In this document: positions 44,225-53,865 of the stretch, piece by piece | Numbering within the stretch: the stretch's first letter is position 1 | Layout of the letters: each line of letters begins with the position of its first letter | Assembly: GCF_004340685.1 (NCBI RefSeq) | Contig: NZ_SLUN01000001.1 | Coordinates: 248,001-312,000 of the forward strand | Source of the DNA: Hydrogenispora ethanolica | GTDB lineage: Bacteria; Bacillota; UBA4882; UBA8346 | Direction: 5' to 3' | DNA: 64,000 nt | Notes under the pieces: generated by a model | The model's input: the letters and a program-made list of their open reading frames with translations, nothing else | What the model was told of the DNA's origin: nothing | Databases searched by the model: none | Position numbers and translations under genes: made by a program

Positions 44225-45505
44225 TCAGGCCAGATTCTTGATGAGCGAGAAATCGCCGCTCTTGGCGGCCGTCAGGATCGGCTCCATGTACTCGTCCACC
44301 AGGGTGGCGTCCAGGGCGACCGGCATGTTCTTCAGCTTCATCTCCAGCTGCGGATCCTTGGCCGCGGCCAGCGCCCGCCGGATATGTTCGTCGCTGAAGC
44401 CCGGCAATTCGCTCAGGCGGGTCGGCGACTGGATGCTCCGGCTGAAGGCCACCATGCCTTCGGCGACGGCGATGCCCAGTTCCCGTCCGTGCAGCGAATC
44501 GAGCGCGGCGGCAATAAAGCCGGCCCGCTGGAAGATCCCGCCCACCAGGCGCAGCTGCCGTTCCACCACCGGGGCGAAAAACACCGCGTAATAAGGGTTC
44601 ATGATGCCGCAGGCCCGGCCGTGGCTGGCGATGTCCACCAGCGAGAAGCTGGTCAGGTGCGCGCCGTTGGTCCCGCCGATCATGATGGCGTAACCGCCGA
44701 GATCGGTGGCGAGCCCCAGCGCCTCTCTGGCCTCCAGATCATGCGGATTCTCCATCACCCGCTTGGCGTAACGGACGACCAATTCAATGCCGAGGCAGGC
44801 CACTTCCTGAATAGCGTCGAACTTTTCCGGCGCCGCGCCGAAAAAGACCTCCAGGCAGTGGGCGATCCCGTCCAAAGCGCCGTCGATGGTCAGACCCACC
44901 GGCATGGTCTCGGTGACCGCATAGTCGAAGACCGCTTTGGCCGGAATGATCGCCGGATCGACGATCAGCTTCTTCTGCCCGGCCACGGGGTCGGTGACAT
45001 TGGAATATTTGGTCAGGTGCGCGCCGGAACTGGCGGCGGTCTCCACCGCAATCAGCGGGTAAAGCCGTTTGCCGGTCCGCCGCAGCGCCTCGCTGACCAA
45101 TCCGGTCCCGAAATAGCTGTCAATCTCCGGACTAAACTCTCCCAAGCTCGCCAGGACATTGGCGGCTTTGGCGGCATCGATGGAGCTGCCGCCGCCCAGC
45201 ACGATAAGGCAATCCGGCCGGTAATGCAGGATGTAGCTCTCAATGCGGTAAACATCTTCCCGGGGGCAGTTCGGACCGGCGTCGGGCACGATCTTGCCCC
45301 CGGCCAGCGTGACATGGTGTTGCTCCAGGGACGCCACCACCCGGTCGGCCACCGGTTTTAAAAAGCGCTGATTGGCGATGACCAGGGCCGTCTTGCCGAA
45401 GCCCGCGGCCAGCTCGCCGACTTGCTCCAGGATATGAAGCCCGAACCGGTAATCGTCTCCTTTGAATTCCTTTAATAATTGGGCTGCTCTTGCTCGAAGT
45501 TCCAA
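44225..45505 (-). CDS. Iron-containing alcohol dehydrogenase
   Basis: 426-residue group III (Fe-type) NAD(P)-dependent dehydrogenase. NAD loop LIVLGGGSSIDAAK. Metal ligands: Asp and His in TIDGALDGIAHCLE, two His in GAHLTSFSLVDIASHGRACG. TTG start at 45505, with GGAGG nine bases upstream. The substrate is unknown; it lies alone between uppP and the ABC-2 module. Confidence 0.9.
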   Translation of the reverse strand: MELRARAAQLLKEFKGDDYRFGLHILEQVGELAAGFGKTALVIANQRFLKPVADRVVASLEQHHVTLAGGKIVPDAGPNCPREDVYRIESYILHYRPDCLIVLGGGSSIDAAKAANVLASLGEFSPEIDSYFGTGLVSEALRRTGKRLYPLIAVETAASSGAHLTKYSNVTDPVAGQKKLIVDPAIIPAKAVFDYAVTETMPVGLTIDGALDGIAHCLEVFFGAAPEKFDAIQEVACLGIELVVRYAKRVMENPHDLEAREALGLATDLGGYAIMIGGTNGAHLTSFSLVDIASHGRACGIMNPYYAVFFAPVVERQLRLVGGIFQRAGFIAAALDSLHGRELGIAVAEGMVAFSRSIQSPTRLSELPGFSDEHIRRALAAAKDPQLEMKLKNMPVALDATLVDEYMEPILTAAKSGDFSLIKNLA

Positions 45506-45550
45506 CTTGATTCGCCTCCAAAATATTGATCATGCTTTCGCAGGACATTC

Positions 45551-46936
45551 TCAGCCGGGCGGTGCCGCGCCCTTCTCCGTCGCCCGGTCGCCGCGGCCGG
45601 ACCGGCGGCGGCGGAACCCGAGGATCGCCGCTCCCACCAGCAAGGGAAAGAGGGCCATCGCGTACAACGGGGCGTTCCGGGACGGCGAGACTACCCGCAG
45701 CCGGCGAAGGCTCCCCGGCACTTCCCGGCCGGCGGCGTCGACCAGGCGCAGGCTGAAATCCCCGGCTCCCTGGCGGAGGGCGATCTTGTACCCCGCAAAC
45801 GTGGGACCGCCGGCCGCCGGATCCCCGGGATCGTATTCCACGATATCATAGCCCAGGGCCTGGCCGGAGCTCTGCCGCACATAATACGGGCGTTCGGCGA
45901 TCTCCGCAATCACCTTGGAGCCGTTCCGGATCTGCAGGGTCAATCCCTTCCCGGCCAGCGGCGCCAGCGCCGCCCAGGTCTGCTTGTTCTCCTGGCCCCG
46001 CCCGCTCTCCGGCGCCGCCAGCCGGGTCAGCTTGGTGTAGGCATACTGGTTATAGCGTGCCGCCGCGTAGGGCTTCAGGAAGATGACCCGCCCCCGCCCG
46101 ATGAAGAGGTTGGCGCTGGAATCATCGCTGCGCAGCGGGTAGGTCCACTTCTCCTCGGGCACCACTTCGTAGCCGACGCCGTGTTTGGAGGGGGCAAAGG
46201 CCACCACCCGCCGCTCGCTGCCAGCCACGATCTTCCCGGTTAGATCCCTCAGGCGGATCCGGTACGTACCGGGCGGCAGTTTCAGGATAAAGCCTTCATC
46301 CAGGTCGGAACAGTATTCGCGGGGCGACTCCGGCTCCCTGGGCTCCTGCGGCGGGGCCGGAAAGGCCGCCGGGTTTTGGAGATATCGTTTAGCCAGGCTT
46401 TGATAGGCGCCGTATTGTTGATAGTAATCGGCCACCGCCCGGTTGTAATCCTCCTGGCGCGCCCGGTAAGCCCGGACGGCGCGAACCGCCCGGTCGCCGC
46501 TCCGCAAGCCGGTCGGCGCTTCCTGGGCTCCCCCCGCATAGCGGAGGGAAAAACGGGTCGGGGCCAGGCTGCGGATGACCCGGCCGCCGCGCAACACTTC
46601 GAGCCGGCCGCGCGGCGTGGCCTGATAGCTCTCCCAGTCGGCCATATACTCCCGGGTGATCGGCCAAAAGTAGACCGCGGTCCGGTGGACGGTGGCCACA
46701 TTGGCGACATCGGCCTGCAGATAGACGGTAGCGATGGCTTGCGGACAGAAAGCGGTTCCGTACCGGGCGCCGTCGAACAGGAAGAACCCGTAGACGAACT
46801 CCCGTTTCAGCTGGACCCGGACCGGCTTTTGGGAAGGCCCGGCGAGCGTTTTGGACTCCGCCAGGACCGTGGGCCCCAACCCGGCCACTCCCAGGAACGC
46901 CGCCAGCATCAGCAACAGCGGGATTCTGCGGTTCAT
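45551..46936 (-). CDS. Exported, C-terminally anchored protein of an ABC-2 module
   Basis: 461 residues: signal peptide (LLLMLAAFLGVAGLGPTVLA), a large extracytoplasmic part, and a C-terminal membrane helix (LYAMALFPLLVGAAILGF) followed by RRRRSGRGDR, so both ends anchor near the membrane. A Tyr-rich helical stretch (DYNRAVADYYQQYGAYQSL) interrupts two beta-rich regions. I do not recognise a family. The ATG overlaps the permease stop by four bases, so it is part of the transporter unit. Confidence 0.75.
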   Translation of the reverse strand: MNRRIPLLLMLAAFLGVAGLGPTVLAESKTLAGPSQKPVRVQLKREFVYGFFLFDGARYGTAFCPQAIATVYLQADVANVATVHRTAVYFWPITREYMADWESYQATPRGRLEVLRGGRVIRSLAPTRFSLRYAGGAQEAPTGLRSGDRAVRAVRAYRARQEDYNRAVADYYQQYGAYQSLAKRYLQNPAAFPAPPQEPREPESPREYCSDLDEGFILKLPPGTYRIRLRDLTGKIVAGSERRVVAFAPSKHGVGYEVVPEEKWTYPLRSDDSSANLFIGRGRVIFLKPYAAARYNQYAYTKLTRLAAPESGRGQENKQTWAALAPLAGKGLTLQIRNGSKVIAEIAERPYYVRQSSGQALGYDIVEYDPGDPAAGGPTFAGYKIALRQGAGDFSLRLVDAAGREVPGSLRRLRVVSPSRNAPLYAMALFPLLVGAAILGFRRRRSGRGDRATEKGAAPPG

Positions 46937-47766
46937 CGGGTCCTCACTCCTTTCACTCTCAAGCTCAGGACGGCCAAAGCCAGCAGGATTAGCGTATAGG
47001 CCAGGGACCCCGCCAGGACCAGCAGCGCCGCGCCGGGATCCGCGGTTTCGATCGCGGCCCAGCCCCGGCTGAGATAGGCGAAAGGGGAAACCCAGGATAG
47101 CAGCCCAGCGGCGAGGCTGAGCAATGCTTTGGCCGGGACCAGCGCCGGGGGCAGGTTCTCCAGACCGTTGACGACGGTGTCCCCCCATTGAATGATCAGC
47201 AACCCAAACAGGATCGCCACCAGCGCCAGGACGGAGCCGCGGATCCTGGCGGTCAGCGCCGACAGCAGAAGGCCCAAGGCGATCATGCAGGAAAGCGGCG
47301 CCAGGGCCAACAACATGGCCAGCCCGGCTTCGCCCGGAAATCCAAACCCGGTGGCGCTGCCGAATCCCGCCAGGATCACCGCATCCATGGCCAGGATCAA
47401 CCCGTAAATGCCGACCGGTTCCAGAAATTTGGCGATCATCAGCGAAACCGGATCGACCGGTCCGTAAAAGAGCACCTCCAGGGTGCCCCGCTCCCGTTCA
47501 CGGCTGATCGAGATCGCCGCAATCACCGCCAGATACATGGCGCTCAACACCGTCACCATATAAAACGGAAAGTTAAGGGGGTTGGCGATCACCAATAAAC
47601 CGTTTTCGGCCAGCGCCCCCAGATGGACCCCGGTGGCCAGCACCGCCAGCAAGGCTCCGGCGCAGGTCACTCCATAGAGGCCGAACCCCAGCAGCGCGGC
47701 GCGGATGCCCCGTCCGGCGATACGCCCGGCAATGGCTAGCCGGGAGCGGCAATTTCGCATGTTCAT
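46933..47766 (-). CDS. ABC-2 type permease
   Basis: 277 residues with six membrane helices and the ABC-2 signature SRERERGTLEVLFYGPVDPVS in the first cytoplasmic loop. Partner of the ATPase upstream (4-bp overlap). It probably exports a polymer, peptide or lipid-linked compound; the substrate is unknown. Confidence 0.88.
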   Translation of the reverse strand: MNMRNCRSRLAIAGRIAGRGIRAALLGFGLYGVTCAGALLAVLATGVHLGALAENGLLVIANPLNFPFYMVTVLSAMYLAVIAAISISRERERGTLEVLFYGPVDPVSLMIAKFLEPVGIYGLILAMDAVILAGFGSATGFGFPGEAGLAMLLALAPLSCMIALGLLLSALTARIRGSVLALVAILFGLLIIQWGDTVVNGLENLPPALVPAKALLSLAAGLLSWVSPFAYLSRGWAAIETADPGAALLVLAGSLAYTLILLALAVLSLRVKGVRTR

Positions 47767-48710
47767 CGCTCCTCCCGCCCGTCGTGCAATAGTGAGATGT
47801 TATTCTCGGTGATGGTTACAAAGGCTTCCTCCAGGCTCATCTGGCGCCGCGCGATCCGGGTGACCAGGCCGCCGCGGTCCAGGATGAACCTGGCGATGTC
47901 GGCGCGGAAGTCGGGTCCGCTCCGGGTCCCGACCATCAATAAGTTGCCGTTGGCGGTCACGGAGTCCACAAAGGGCAACGTTTTCAAGGCCGCCGCGATA
48001 CCAGTCAGCTCCTCCGCCAGCTCGACTTGGATCTCCGCGCCGCTGCAGAGCTTGGCGCGGATGTCGTCCACCGTATCCTCGGCCAGCAACCGGCCGCGGT
48101 TCATAATGCCAATCCGGTGGCAGGTCTTTTCGACCTCCGACAGCAGATGGGAGGAGACCAGAAAGGTCTTGCCCCTCCGGTTCTCTTCCAGGATCAGATC
48201 GCGCACCCCTTTGATCCCTTGGGGGTCCAGAGAGGAGACCGGCTCGTCGAGGATCAAGAACTCCGGATCGTGGACCAGCGCCCGCGCGATTCCCAATTTC
48301 TGTTGCATTCCCTGGGAATAGGCGCCCACCGGCAACCGCCCGTCGCCCGCCAGGCCGAGCCGGTCCAGCAGTTCCCAGATGCGGCGGCGCCGCTCCGCGA
48401 CGCCGAACAGGCCCGCAAAAAAACTCAGATACTCATAGCCGGTCATTTCGGCGTAACAATGCTGGACCTCGCCGACTACCCCGATCCGGCGTTTGATCCC
48501 GATGGGGTCCTCGCCAAGCGTCCGGCCGAAGAGCCGGACGGTGCCGGCAGTGGCCGGAATGATCCCCAGGATCATGCCGATAGTGGTGCTCTTTCCGGCG
48601 CCGTTGGGACCCAGGAAGCCATAGATCTCTCCCGGGGCGATATGAAGCTTCAGGTTCTTCACGACCGTCTTCCCATGGTAGCTCTTGCACAAACTCTCGG
48701 TGACGAGCAT
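47763..48710 (-). CDS. ABC transporter ATP-binding protein (ABC-2 partner)
   Basis: 315 residues: Walker A GPNGAGKST, the signature-like YSQGMQQKLGIARAL, Walker B FLILDEPVSSLDPQG, and a C-terminal ~90-residue extension typical of ABC-2 exporters (EELTGIAAALKTLPF). GGGAGTGGAGTC precedes the ATG. It begins a three-gene unit with 4-bp overlaps. Confidence 0.92.
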   Translation of the reverse strand: MLVTESLCKSYHGKTVVKNLKLHIAPGEIYGFLGPNGAGKSTTIGMILGIIPATAGTVRLFGRTLGEDPIGIKRRIGVVGEVQHCYAEMTGYEYLSFFAGLFGVAERRRRIWELLDRLGLAGDGRLPVGAYSQGMQQKLGIARALVHDPEFLILDEPVSSLDPQGIKGVRDLILEENRRGKTFLVSSHLLSEVEKTCHRIGIMNRGRLLAEDTVDDIRAKLCSGAEIQVELAEELTGIAAALKTLPFVDSVTANGNLLMVGTRSGPDFRADIARFILDRGGLVTRIARRQMSLEEAFVTITENNISLLHDGREER

Positions 48711-48769
48711 GACTCCACTCCCGTTCAGGTTGGCTTTCTTATGTAGATTGGTTGCGGCCGGCGGCGCGC

Positions 48770-49657
48770 TCAGGCGATGAGATCCAGCTCGTTCAGGATG
48801 CCCAGCAAGGTTTGGCGTTTCTCCGGGGTCAGCGGGCCGATGGGCGCGCGGGTGGTTCCGACATCGAAGCCCATGATCTCCATGGCCTCCTTGATCACCA
48901 CCGGGAAACTGCCCAAGCCGAAAGCGATCCTGAGCGGCGCCAACCGGTACTGGGCTTTCAGCGCGCCCTGGCGATCGCCTTTTTGGAAGAGCTCGTAAAT
49001 GGAGACCGCCAATTCCGGGGCGACGTTGGCCGAGGCCGGAACCGCGCCGCTGCCGCCATAGCTCAGCGCCGCATAGATCATGGTGTCTCTGCCGCAGAGC
49101 AAATGGAAGTCGAAGCCGGTATTCCGGATGATCTCTCCGACCATGGTCATATCGCCGCTGCTGTCCTTGATCCCCACGATATTGTCGATCTGCGCCAATT
49201 GCTGGATCAGCGCCACCGACAGGCCGACATTGGTCCGGTCCGGGTTATTATAGAGCAATACCGGCAGCCGGGTGGATTCGGCGACGGTCTTGTAATGCTG
49301 GTATATTTCCTGGCTGTTCGGCGTGATAAAAAAGGGCGTGATGATCGAGACCGCATCGATCCCCGCCGCTTCGGCGGCCTGGGTCAGCCGGACCGTCTCG
49401 GCGGTGGTGATGGCGGCGGTTCCCGCATAGACCGGCACCCGGCCGTTCACTTCCTCCACCGCGATCTCAAACGCCTGGATCCGTTCCTCCCGCTCCAAAG
49501 CATAAAACTCCCCTTGGCTGCCGGCAACGAAGATGCCGTGCACCCCGGCGTCGATCAGCCGGTTGAGCAACTGCCGGAAGACCGGCCGGTTGATGGCGCC
49601 CTCTTTGGTGAAGGGGGTGATCACGGGTGGAATAATTCCAGCGGGTTTATAATTCAT
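48770..49657 (-). CDS. DapA-superfamily aldolase, KDG-aldolase-like
   Basis: 295-residue (beta/alpha)8 class I aldolase with Schiff-base Lys164 (VGIKDSSGD) and Tyr136 (LLYNNPD). The phosphate/carboxylate loop is GSQGEF, not the GTTGE of true dihydrodipicolinate synthase, and resembles YagE-type 2-keto-3-deoxygluconate aldolases. With a dehydratase and sugar importer in the same cluster it probably cleaves a 2-keto-3-deoxy sugar acid. It overlaps gntR by 11 bp. Confidence 0.88.
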   Translation of the reverse strand: MNYKPAGIIPPVITPFTKEGAINRPVFRQLLNRLIDAGVHGIFVAGSQGEFYALEREERIQAFEIAVEEVNGRVPVYAGTAAITTAETVRLTQAAEAAGIDAVSIITPFFITPNSQEIYQHYKTVAESTRLPVLLYNNPDRTNVGLSVALIQQLAQIDNIVGIKDSSGDMTMVGEIIRNTGFDFHLLCGRDTMIYAALSYGGSGAVPASANVAPELAVSIYELFQKGDRQGALKAQYRLAPLRIAFGLGSFPVVIKEAMEIMGFDVGTTRAPIGPLTPEKRQTLLGILNELDLIA

Positions 49658-50459
49658 TATCGTAGTCCTCCAAATAGTTAGTGGCGAAGAAGGTTTCCAA
49701 CTCGCGGAGCTGGCTCTCCTGGTTCAGCAGGAGCTTGCCGATCTCGTTGGTGACCTCCTGGTTATTCTGCTTGAGCGCCTCATTGAGATGATTGATGATC
49801 CGGTTGCCGGAACGGACGATATGCTCCCGCAGCAGCTTATCCGCTTGAGCGGCGTCCCGGTTCAATAATGCCTGGAGTACCCGGCCATGCTCTTCCCAGC
49901 CGAGATACCGTTCTTCATCGGAGCGCAAGTTCAGCTGCCGGAAGATCAGGTCATAGGCGACCACCCGGTTTAAGAGGCTTAAGAGATAGCCATTGTGGGA
50001 GGCCGCCCGGATCATGACATGAAATTGGGTGTTCGCCCGGATCAGATCCGGCGAGGATGCGTCCAGCAGGATCTTCAACCCCTCCCAATGCAGCCGTATC
50101 TTTTCCAGCTCCTCGTCCGTGGCGTTTTGAGTGGCGAAGGCCGCGGCCACGCCTTCCAAAGCGGCCCGGATCTGAAATATCTCATTGATCTTCATCGAAG
50201 CAAAGTTCGAAACGACGGTCCCGCGGCGGGCGAAGATCTGGATCAACCCTTCGGCCTCCAAGATCCGCAACGCTTCTTTGATGGGAGTCGTGCTGATGTT
50301 GAAGATCTGGCTCAGTTGCCGTTCGGTAATGCGTTGGCCCGGCTTGAGTTGGCCCGTGATAATCGCCCGCCGGAGCGTATTGAGGATCGCGTCTCGGACT
50401 TGGCCCGGAATTTTCGTTTTCAAAAAAGCTAAATTCGAAATTGAGTCATCTTCTTTCAT
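49647..50459 (-). CDS. GntR/FadR-family (FCD) regulator
   Basis: 270 residues: GntR wHTH (ITERQLSQIFNISTTPIKEAL, RRGTVVSNF) and an FCD ligand domain with the Asp/His metal-site pattern (DLIRANTQFHVMIRAASHN). AGGAG lies six bases before the ATG at 50457-50459. It is embedded in the catabolic operon, and the palindrome at 55129-55156 is a likely target. The inducer is probably a sugar acid. Confidence 0.9.
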   Translation of the reverse strand: MKEDDSISNLAFLKTKIPGQVRDAILNTLRRAIITGQLKPGQRITERQLSQIFNISTTPIKEALRILEAEGLIQIFARRGTVVSNFASMKINEIFQIRAALEGVAAAFATQNATDEELEKIRLHWEGLKILLDASSPDLIRANTQFHVMIRAASHNGYLLSLLNRVVAYDLIFRQLNLRSDEERYLGWEEHGRVLQALLNRDAAQADKLLREHIVRSGNRIINHLNEALKQNNQEVTNEIGKLLLNQESQLRELETFFATNYLEDYDNEL

Positions 50460-50589
50460 GCTAATCTCCTCTTTTCCCAAAAGCGGGGATTCAAAGTCTT
50501 CCAAAACCAATGCGGCGCTGATTCGTTTGGCACCGCCGCGCTCATTGCGCCGGGTCCGCCTTCGGCCAACCGCATTTCGGGCGTCGGCC

Positions 50590-51447
50590 CTATTGTTTGA
50601 CCGCCCCGGCGGTGAGGTTGGCGATCAGGTAGCGCTCGAAAATCAGGAATAGAATAATCGAAGGCACCGAGGCCACCGTGGACGCTGCCATGATCTGGCC
50701 CCAATCAATCTTATGTTCGCTGATCAGCCCGGCAATTCCTACGGTCAGAGGAATCGATTTTTCCGAGGACAGCACCAGCGGGATCAAATACAGATTCCAG
50801 CTCTCCAGGAAGGTAAAGACGGTGGTGGCCACCAGGCCCGGCAGCATCAGCGGGAAGACCGCCTTCCAAAAGGCTTGCAGCCGGGTGCAGCCGTCGATCA
50901 TCGCCGCCAGGTCGATCTCTTTCGGGATATTCTCCACGAAGCTTTTCATCATCCAGATGCAAAAGGGAAGCGTCACACTGGTATAGGAGATGATCAGGCC
51001 GAGCTGAGTGTCGTACAACCCGATATTTCGGATGATCTTGAACATCGGGATCACCACCACGATCACCGGGATCATCTGGGTGGTCAGGACGACCATCTCC
51101 ACCAGCGATTGCCCCTTGAAATGAAAGCGGGCGAAGCCATAGGCAGCCAGCGAGCTGGTGGAGACCACCGCCACCGCCGTCACAATGCAGACCACCACGC
51201 TATTGACGAAATACTCCACGAACGGGTAGTCGCGCCAGACCGATACATAGTTCTGGAGCGTCGCCTTTTCGGGGAAGAGTTGAAAAGGGATTTTGAAAAG
51301 TTGCTCCGGCGTCTTCAGCGAAGTGAGGATCATCCAGAAGAACGGCAACAGCACCAGAAAGGCGATGACCACTCCGACCAGGGTATTCAAGGCCACTTTG
51401 AGCTCAATCCGGGCCGGGCCGTAATTTTCGTTCTCATTCATCAGCAT
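50590..51447 (-). CDS. Sugar ABC transporter permease, MalG-type
   Basis: 285 residues, six membrane helices, EAA loop KEIDLAAMIDGCTRLQAFWK. Second permease of a CUT1 importer. Two in-frame ATGs (51447 and 51441) lie three and nine bases after GGGAG; the second fits better. No ATP-binding gene is linked, so a shared MsmX-type ATPase is likely. Confidence 0.93.
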   Translation of the reverse strand: MLMNENENYGPARIELKVALNTLVGVVIAFLVLLPFFWMILTSLKTPEQLFKIPFQLFPEKATLQNYVSVWRDYPFVEYFVNSVVVCIVTAVAVVSTSSLAAYGFARFHFKGQSLVEMVVLTTQMIPVIVVVIPMFKIIRNIGLYDTQLGLIISYTSVTLPFCIWMMKSFVENIPKEIDLAAMIDGCTRLQAFWKAVFPLMLPGLVATTVFTFLESWNLYLIPLVLSSEKSIPLTVGIAGLISEHKIDWGQIMAASTVASVPSIILFLIFERYLIANLTAGAVKQ

Positions 51448-51469
51448 TCTCTCCCTGCCTCCTTCTTTT

Positions 51470-52369
51470 TTAACGCCAGTCCGAACGGGTCATCCGGTTC
51501 AACAGAATACTCGAAATCAGGAGCAGGAGGAGCATCACACAGGCCATCGCCGAACTGTAGCCGAATCTGATCTGGTCGAACGCCACCTGCCGCACGGAAT
51601 TGGAGATGACGTTGGTGGCGGTGCCGGGTCCGCCCCCGGTCATGACGAAGATCATCGGAAACTCCTTGAAACTGCGGAAAAAGTCGAGCAAGGACGTGAT
51701 GAGGACGATATTGCCGATGTGCGGCAGCACCACATGGCGAAAGACTGTCCAGCGGCCGCCGCCGTCGCATTCCGCCGCTTCGCAGAGGTCCTTGGGAATG
51801 GACTGCAACCCGGCCAGGATCATCAGCATGCTGAAGGAGAAGCTTTTCCAGGCATAGGCGATGATCACCGAGAACATGGCCAGGTCCGGGATGCCCAGCC
51901 AGGCGACGCCCTGGTCCAGCAGTCCCAAACCGATCAGGAAGTTATTCAACAGCCCGTACATCGGGTTATAGATCCAGCGCCACAGCAGGCCGCCGACGAC
52001 CATCGACAGCATCCAGGGGATCAACAGCACGGCCCGGAACACGCTGCGGCCGTAAATCCTGGTATTCAAATAGCTGGCAACGCTCATCCCCAGTATCAGC
52101 TGGAGGAGGACCGTGCCCAGCGAAAAAACGATGGTCACCCAGATGCTGCTCCAAAACCCCTGGTCGCTGAAGATGGAAAGATAATTGCCGAGTCCCACGA
52201 AGTCGAACTTGGTGAGCAGGTTGGTATCGAAAAAGCTGATATAGATCCCGTAAAGCAGCGGATAAAGCATCACTACCGCCAGGAGCAGCAGCGCCGGGAA
52301 GATGAATCCGAACGCGTTCATCCGTTCCGAAAAAGAGAAGCCCTTCATCTCAAGATTGCGGCTGACCAA
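51470..52369 (-). CDS. Sugar ABC transporter permease, MalF-type
   Basis: 299 residues, six membrane helices, EAA loop CEAAECDGGGRWTVFRHVVL. Start TTG at 52367-52369 with GGAGG seven bases upstream. 22 bp before the MalG-type gene and after an intercistronic hairpin. Confidence 0.93.
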   Translation of the reverse strand: MVSRNLEMKGFSFSERMNAFGFIFPALLLLAVVMLYPLLYGIYISFFDTNLLTKFDFVGLGNYLSIFSDQGFWSSIWVTIVFSLGTVLLQLILGMSVASYLNTRIYGRSVFRAVLLIPWMLSMVVGGLLWRWIYNPMYGLLNNFLIGLGLLDQGVAWLGIPDLAMFSVIIAYAWKSFSFSMLMILAGLQSIPKDLCEAAECDGGGRWTVFRHVVLPHIGNIVLITSLLDFFRSFKEFPMIFVMTGGGPGTATNVISNSVRQVAFDQIRFGYSSAMACVMLLLLLISSILLNRMTRSDWR

Positions 52370-52395
52370 TCATATCCCTCCGAACATTGAAAGAT

Positions 52396-52422
52396 GGGGA
52401 TCCCGGTAAGGCCGGGATCCCC
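52396..52422 (-). terminator. Intercistronic hairpin between binding protein and permeases
   Basis: GGGGATCCCGG (52396-52406), short loop, CCGGGATCCCC (52412-52422), then TCTTTCAAT on the minus strand. An attenuating or mRNA-stabilising stem that would give more binding protein than permease. Confidence 0.75.
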
Positions 52423-52435
52423 CGGGTCTGTGCGG

Positions 52436-53713
52436 TTATTTCTTGGCTTTTTCCATAATGGAGTCGACCTTCTTGGCAGCCTCAGAGACCGCTTCCTTGA
52501 CCGGTTTTCCCAGAATGGCCTGTTGCAGGCATTCGACCAAAGCCGCGCCGATCTCGCCGTTCTCGGCCACCGGCGGATAGTCCTCGTTGTAATTCAAGGC
52601 CTGGGCGAAAACCTTCAGGGCCGGATCATTCTGGATGAAATCCTTTTTCAGACTGGCGGAGGTCACCGGGAGGCGGCAGGTGATCTTGGCGAATTTCTCC
52701 TGGTTCTCGGGGCGCAGCAGGAAACGGACGAAGCGCCAGGCTTCCGCCTTATGTTTGGAGTTCTTCAAAATTCCCAGGTAGATGCAGCCGTTCATGCTGG
52801 CGTACTTGGCGAAGCCGGCCTTGGGGAAGAGGAAGGCGCCCATCTTGCCGTCGATCTGGGGATTGTCCGCCACCGCCTGGCCGACGGTGTTGTTGGAGGT
52901 CATCATCATCGCGATCCGGCCGTTGGCGAAGCCGACCCGGACATCGTTGTAGCTGGCGTCGGTCACTCCGGGAGGCACCACTTTATATTTGTTGACCAGA
53001 TCGGTTAAGTATTGAATCGAGCGGACGCCCTTGGCATTGTTGAAACCGGCGCTCCAGTGGCCGCCCTTTTGTTCTAGGACCTGGGCGCCGAAACTGCGCA
53101 TGATCGGGAAGAGGCGGCTATAGGCCGAGTCGGCCTTCGGCGCCTTGGAGCCGACGATCCCCATTCCCCAACGGCTTTTGCCGTCGGTCAGTTTGACGCT
53201 GGCCTTGGTCAGCTCGGCCAGGGTTTGGGGAGCCGCCAGTCCGGCGTTCTTGAAATGCTCGGTATTGTACAGCACCGCCGAAGACATGGCGAAAAAGGGC
53301 AGCACCAACTGCTTTCCGTCAAAATTGCCGGAAGCGGTGATCTTCGGCACCAGCGAATTCTTGAATTTGGCGCCTTCTTTTTTGATATAGGGGGTCAGAT
53401 CTTCCATGACTCCCAATTCACGGGCAGCCGGAATATCCTGCGGGTACATCTGGGTGATGTCGGGGGTCTGGCCGCCCAGCACCAGGGTCAATAATTTGGC
53501 CCAGGGCGGATTGTTGCCGATATGGACAATCTTGATATCCGGGTTCTCCTTCTCAAACTGCGCGACCAGTTCTTCCATGGCCCCCTTGTCGGGCGCTTGG
53601 ACGACGGAACTGTTCACGAACTTCAACTCGACGGTTCTATCGGCGAAAACGTTCACCGAAAACAAGGCAGCGATCAGGCATAATGCCAGAACCAAACAAA
53701 CTTTCGCTTTCAT
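52436..53713 (-). CDS. Sugar ABC transporter substrate-binding protein
   Basis: 425-residue extracellular binding protein (family 1): signal peptide MKAKVCLVLALCLIAALFSV with a VFA-D cleavage site and no lipobox Cys, then ELKFVNSSVV and the conserved PDITQMYPQDI region. ACAGGAGG lies nine bases before the ATG. Lack of a lipid anchor is unusual for a Gram-positive binding protein. The ligand is unknown. Confidence 0.92.
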   Translation of the reverse strand: MKAKVCLVLALCLIAALFSVNVFADRTVELKFVNSSVVQAPDKGAMEELVAQFEKENPDIKIVHIGNNPPWAKLLTLVLGGQTPDITQMYPQDIPAARELGVMEDLTPYIKKEGAKFKNSLVPKITASGNFDGKQLVLPFFAMSSAVLYNTEHFKNAGLAAPQTLAELTKASVKLTDGKSRWGMGIVGSKAPKADSAYSRLFPIMRSFGAQVLEQKGGHWSAGFNNAKGVRSIQYLTDLVNKYKVVPPGVTDASYNDVRVGFANGRIAMMMTSNNTVGQAVADNPQIDGKMGAFLFPKAGFAKYASMNGCIYLGILKNSKHKAEAWRFVRFLLRPENQEKFAKITCRLPVTSASLKKDFIQNDPALKVFAQALNYNEDYPPVAENGEIGAALVECLQQAILGKPVKEAVSEAAKKVDSIMEKAKK

Positions 53714-53865
53714 CCAATCTTACCTCCTGTTTTCTTGAATTTCCATAGGGTGGGATTCCCGTCCTTGACACCTCCTTCGCCGGGCCCACGATTCATCCCC
53801 GCCTATTGCTATCTAGCCGCTTGCCGCTCAAAAGCCTCCCCCGACCGGGGTTCGCGGCGCGGATT

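Noticed and set aside
53714-53865. Small 28-codon frame overlapping the binding-protein start
   Set aside because: It overlaps by ATGA but lacks a ribosome-binding site and any recognisable feature; treated as leader sequence.
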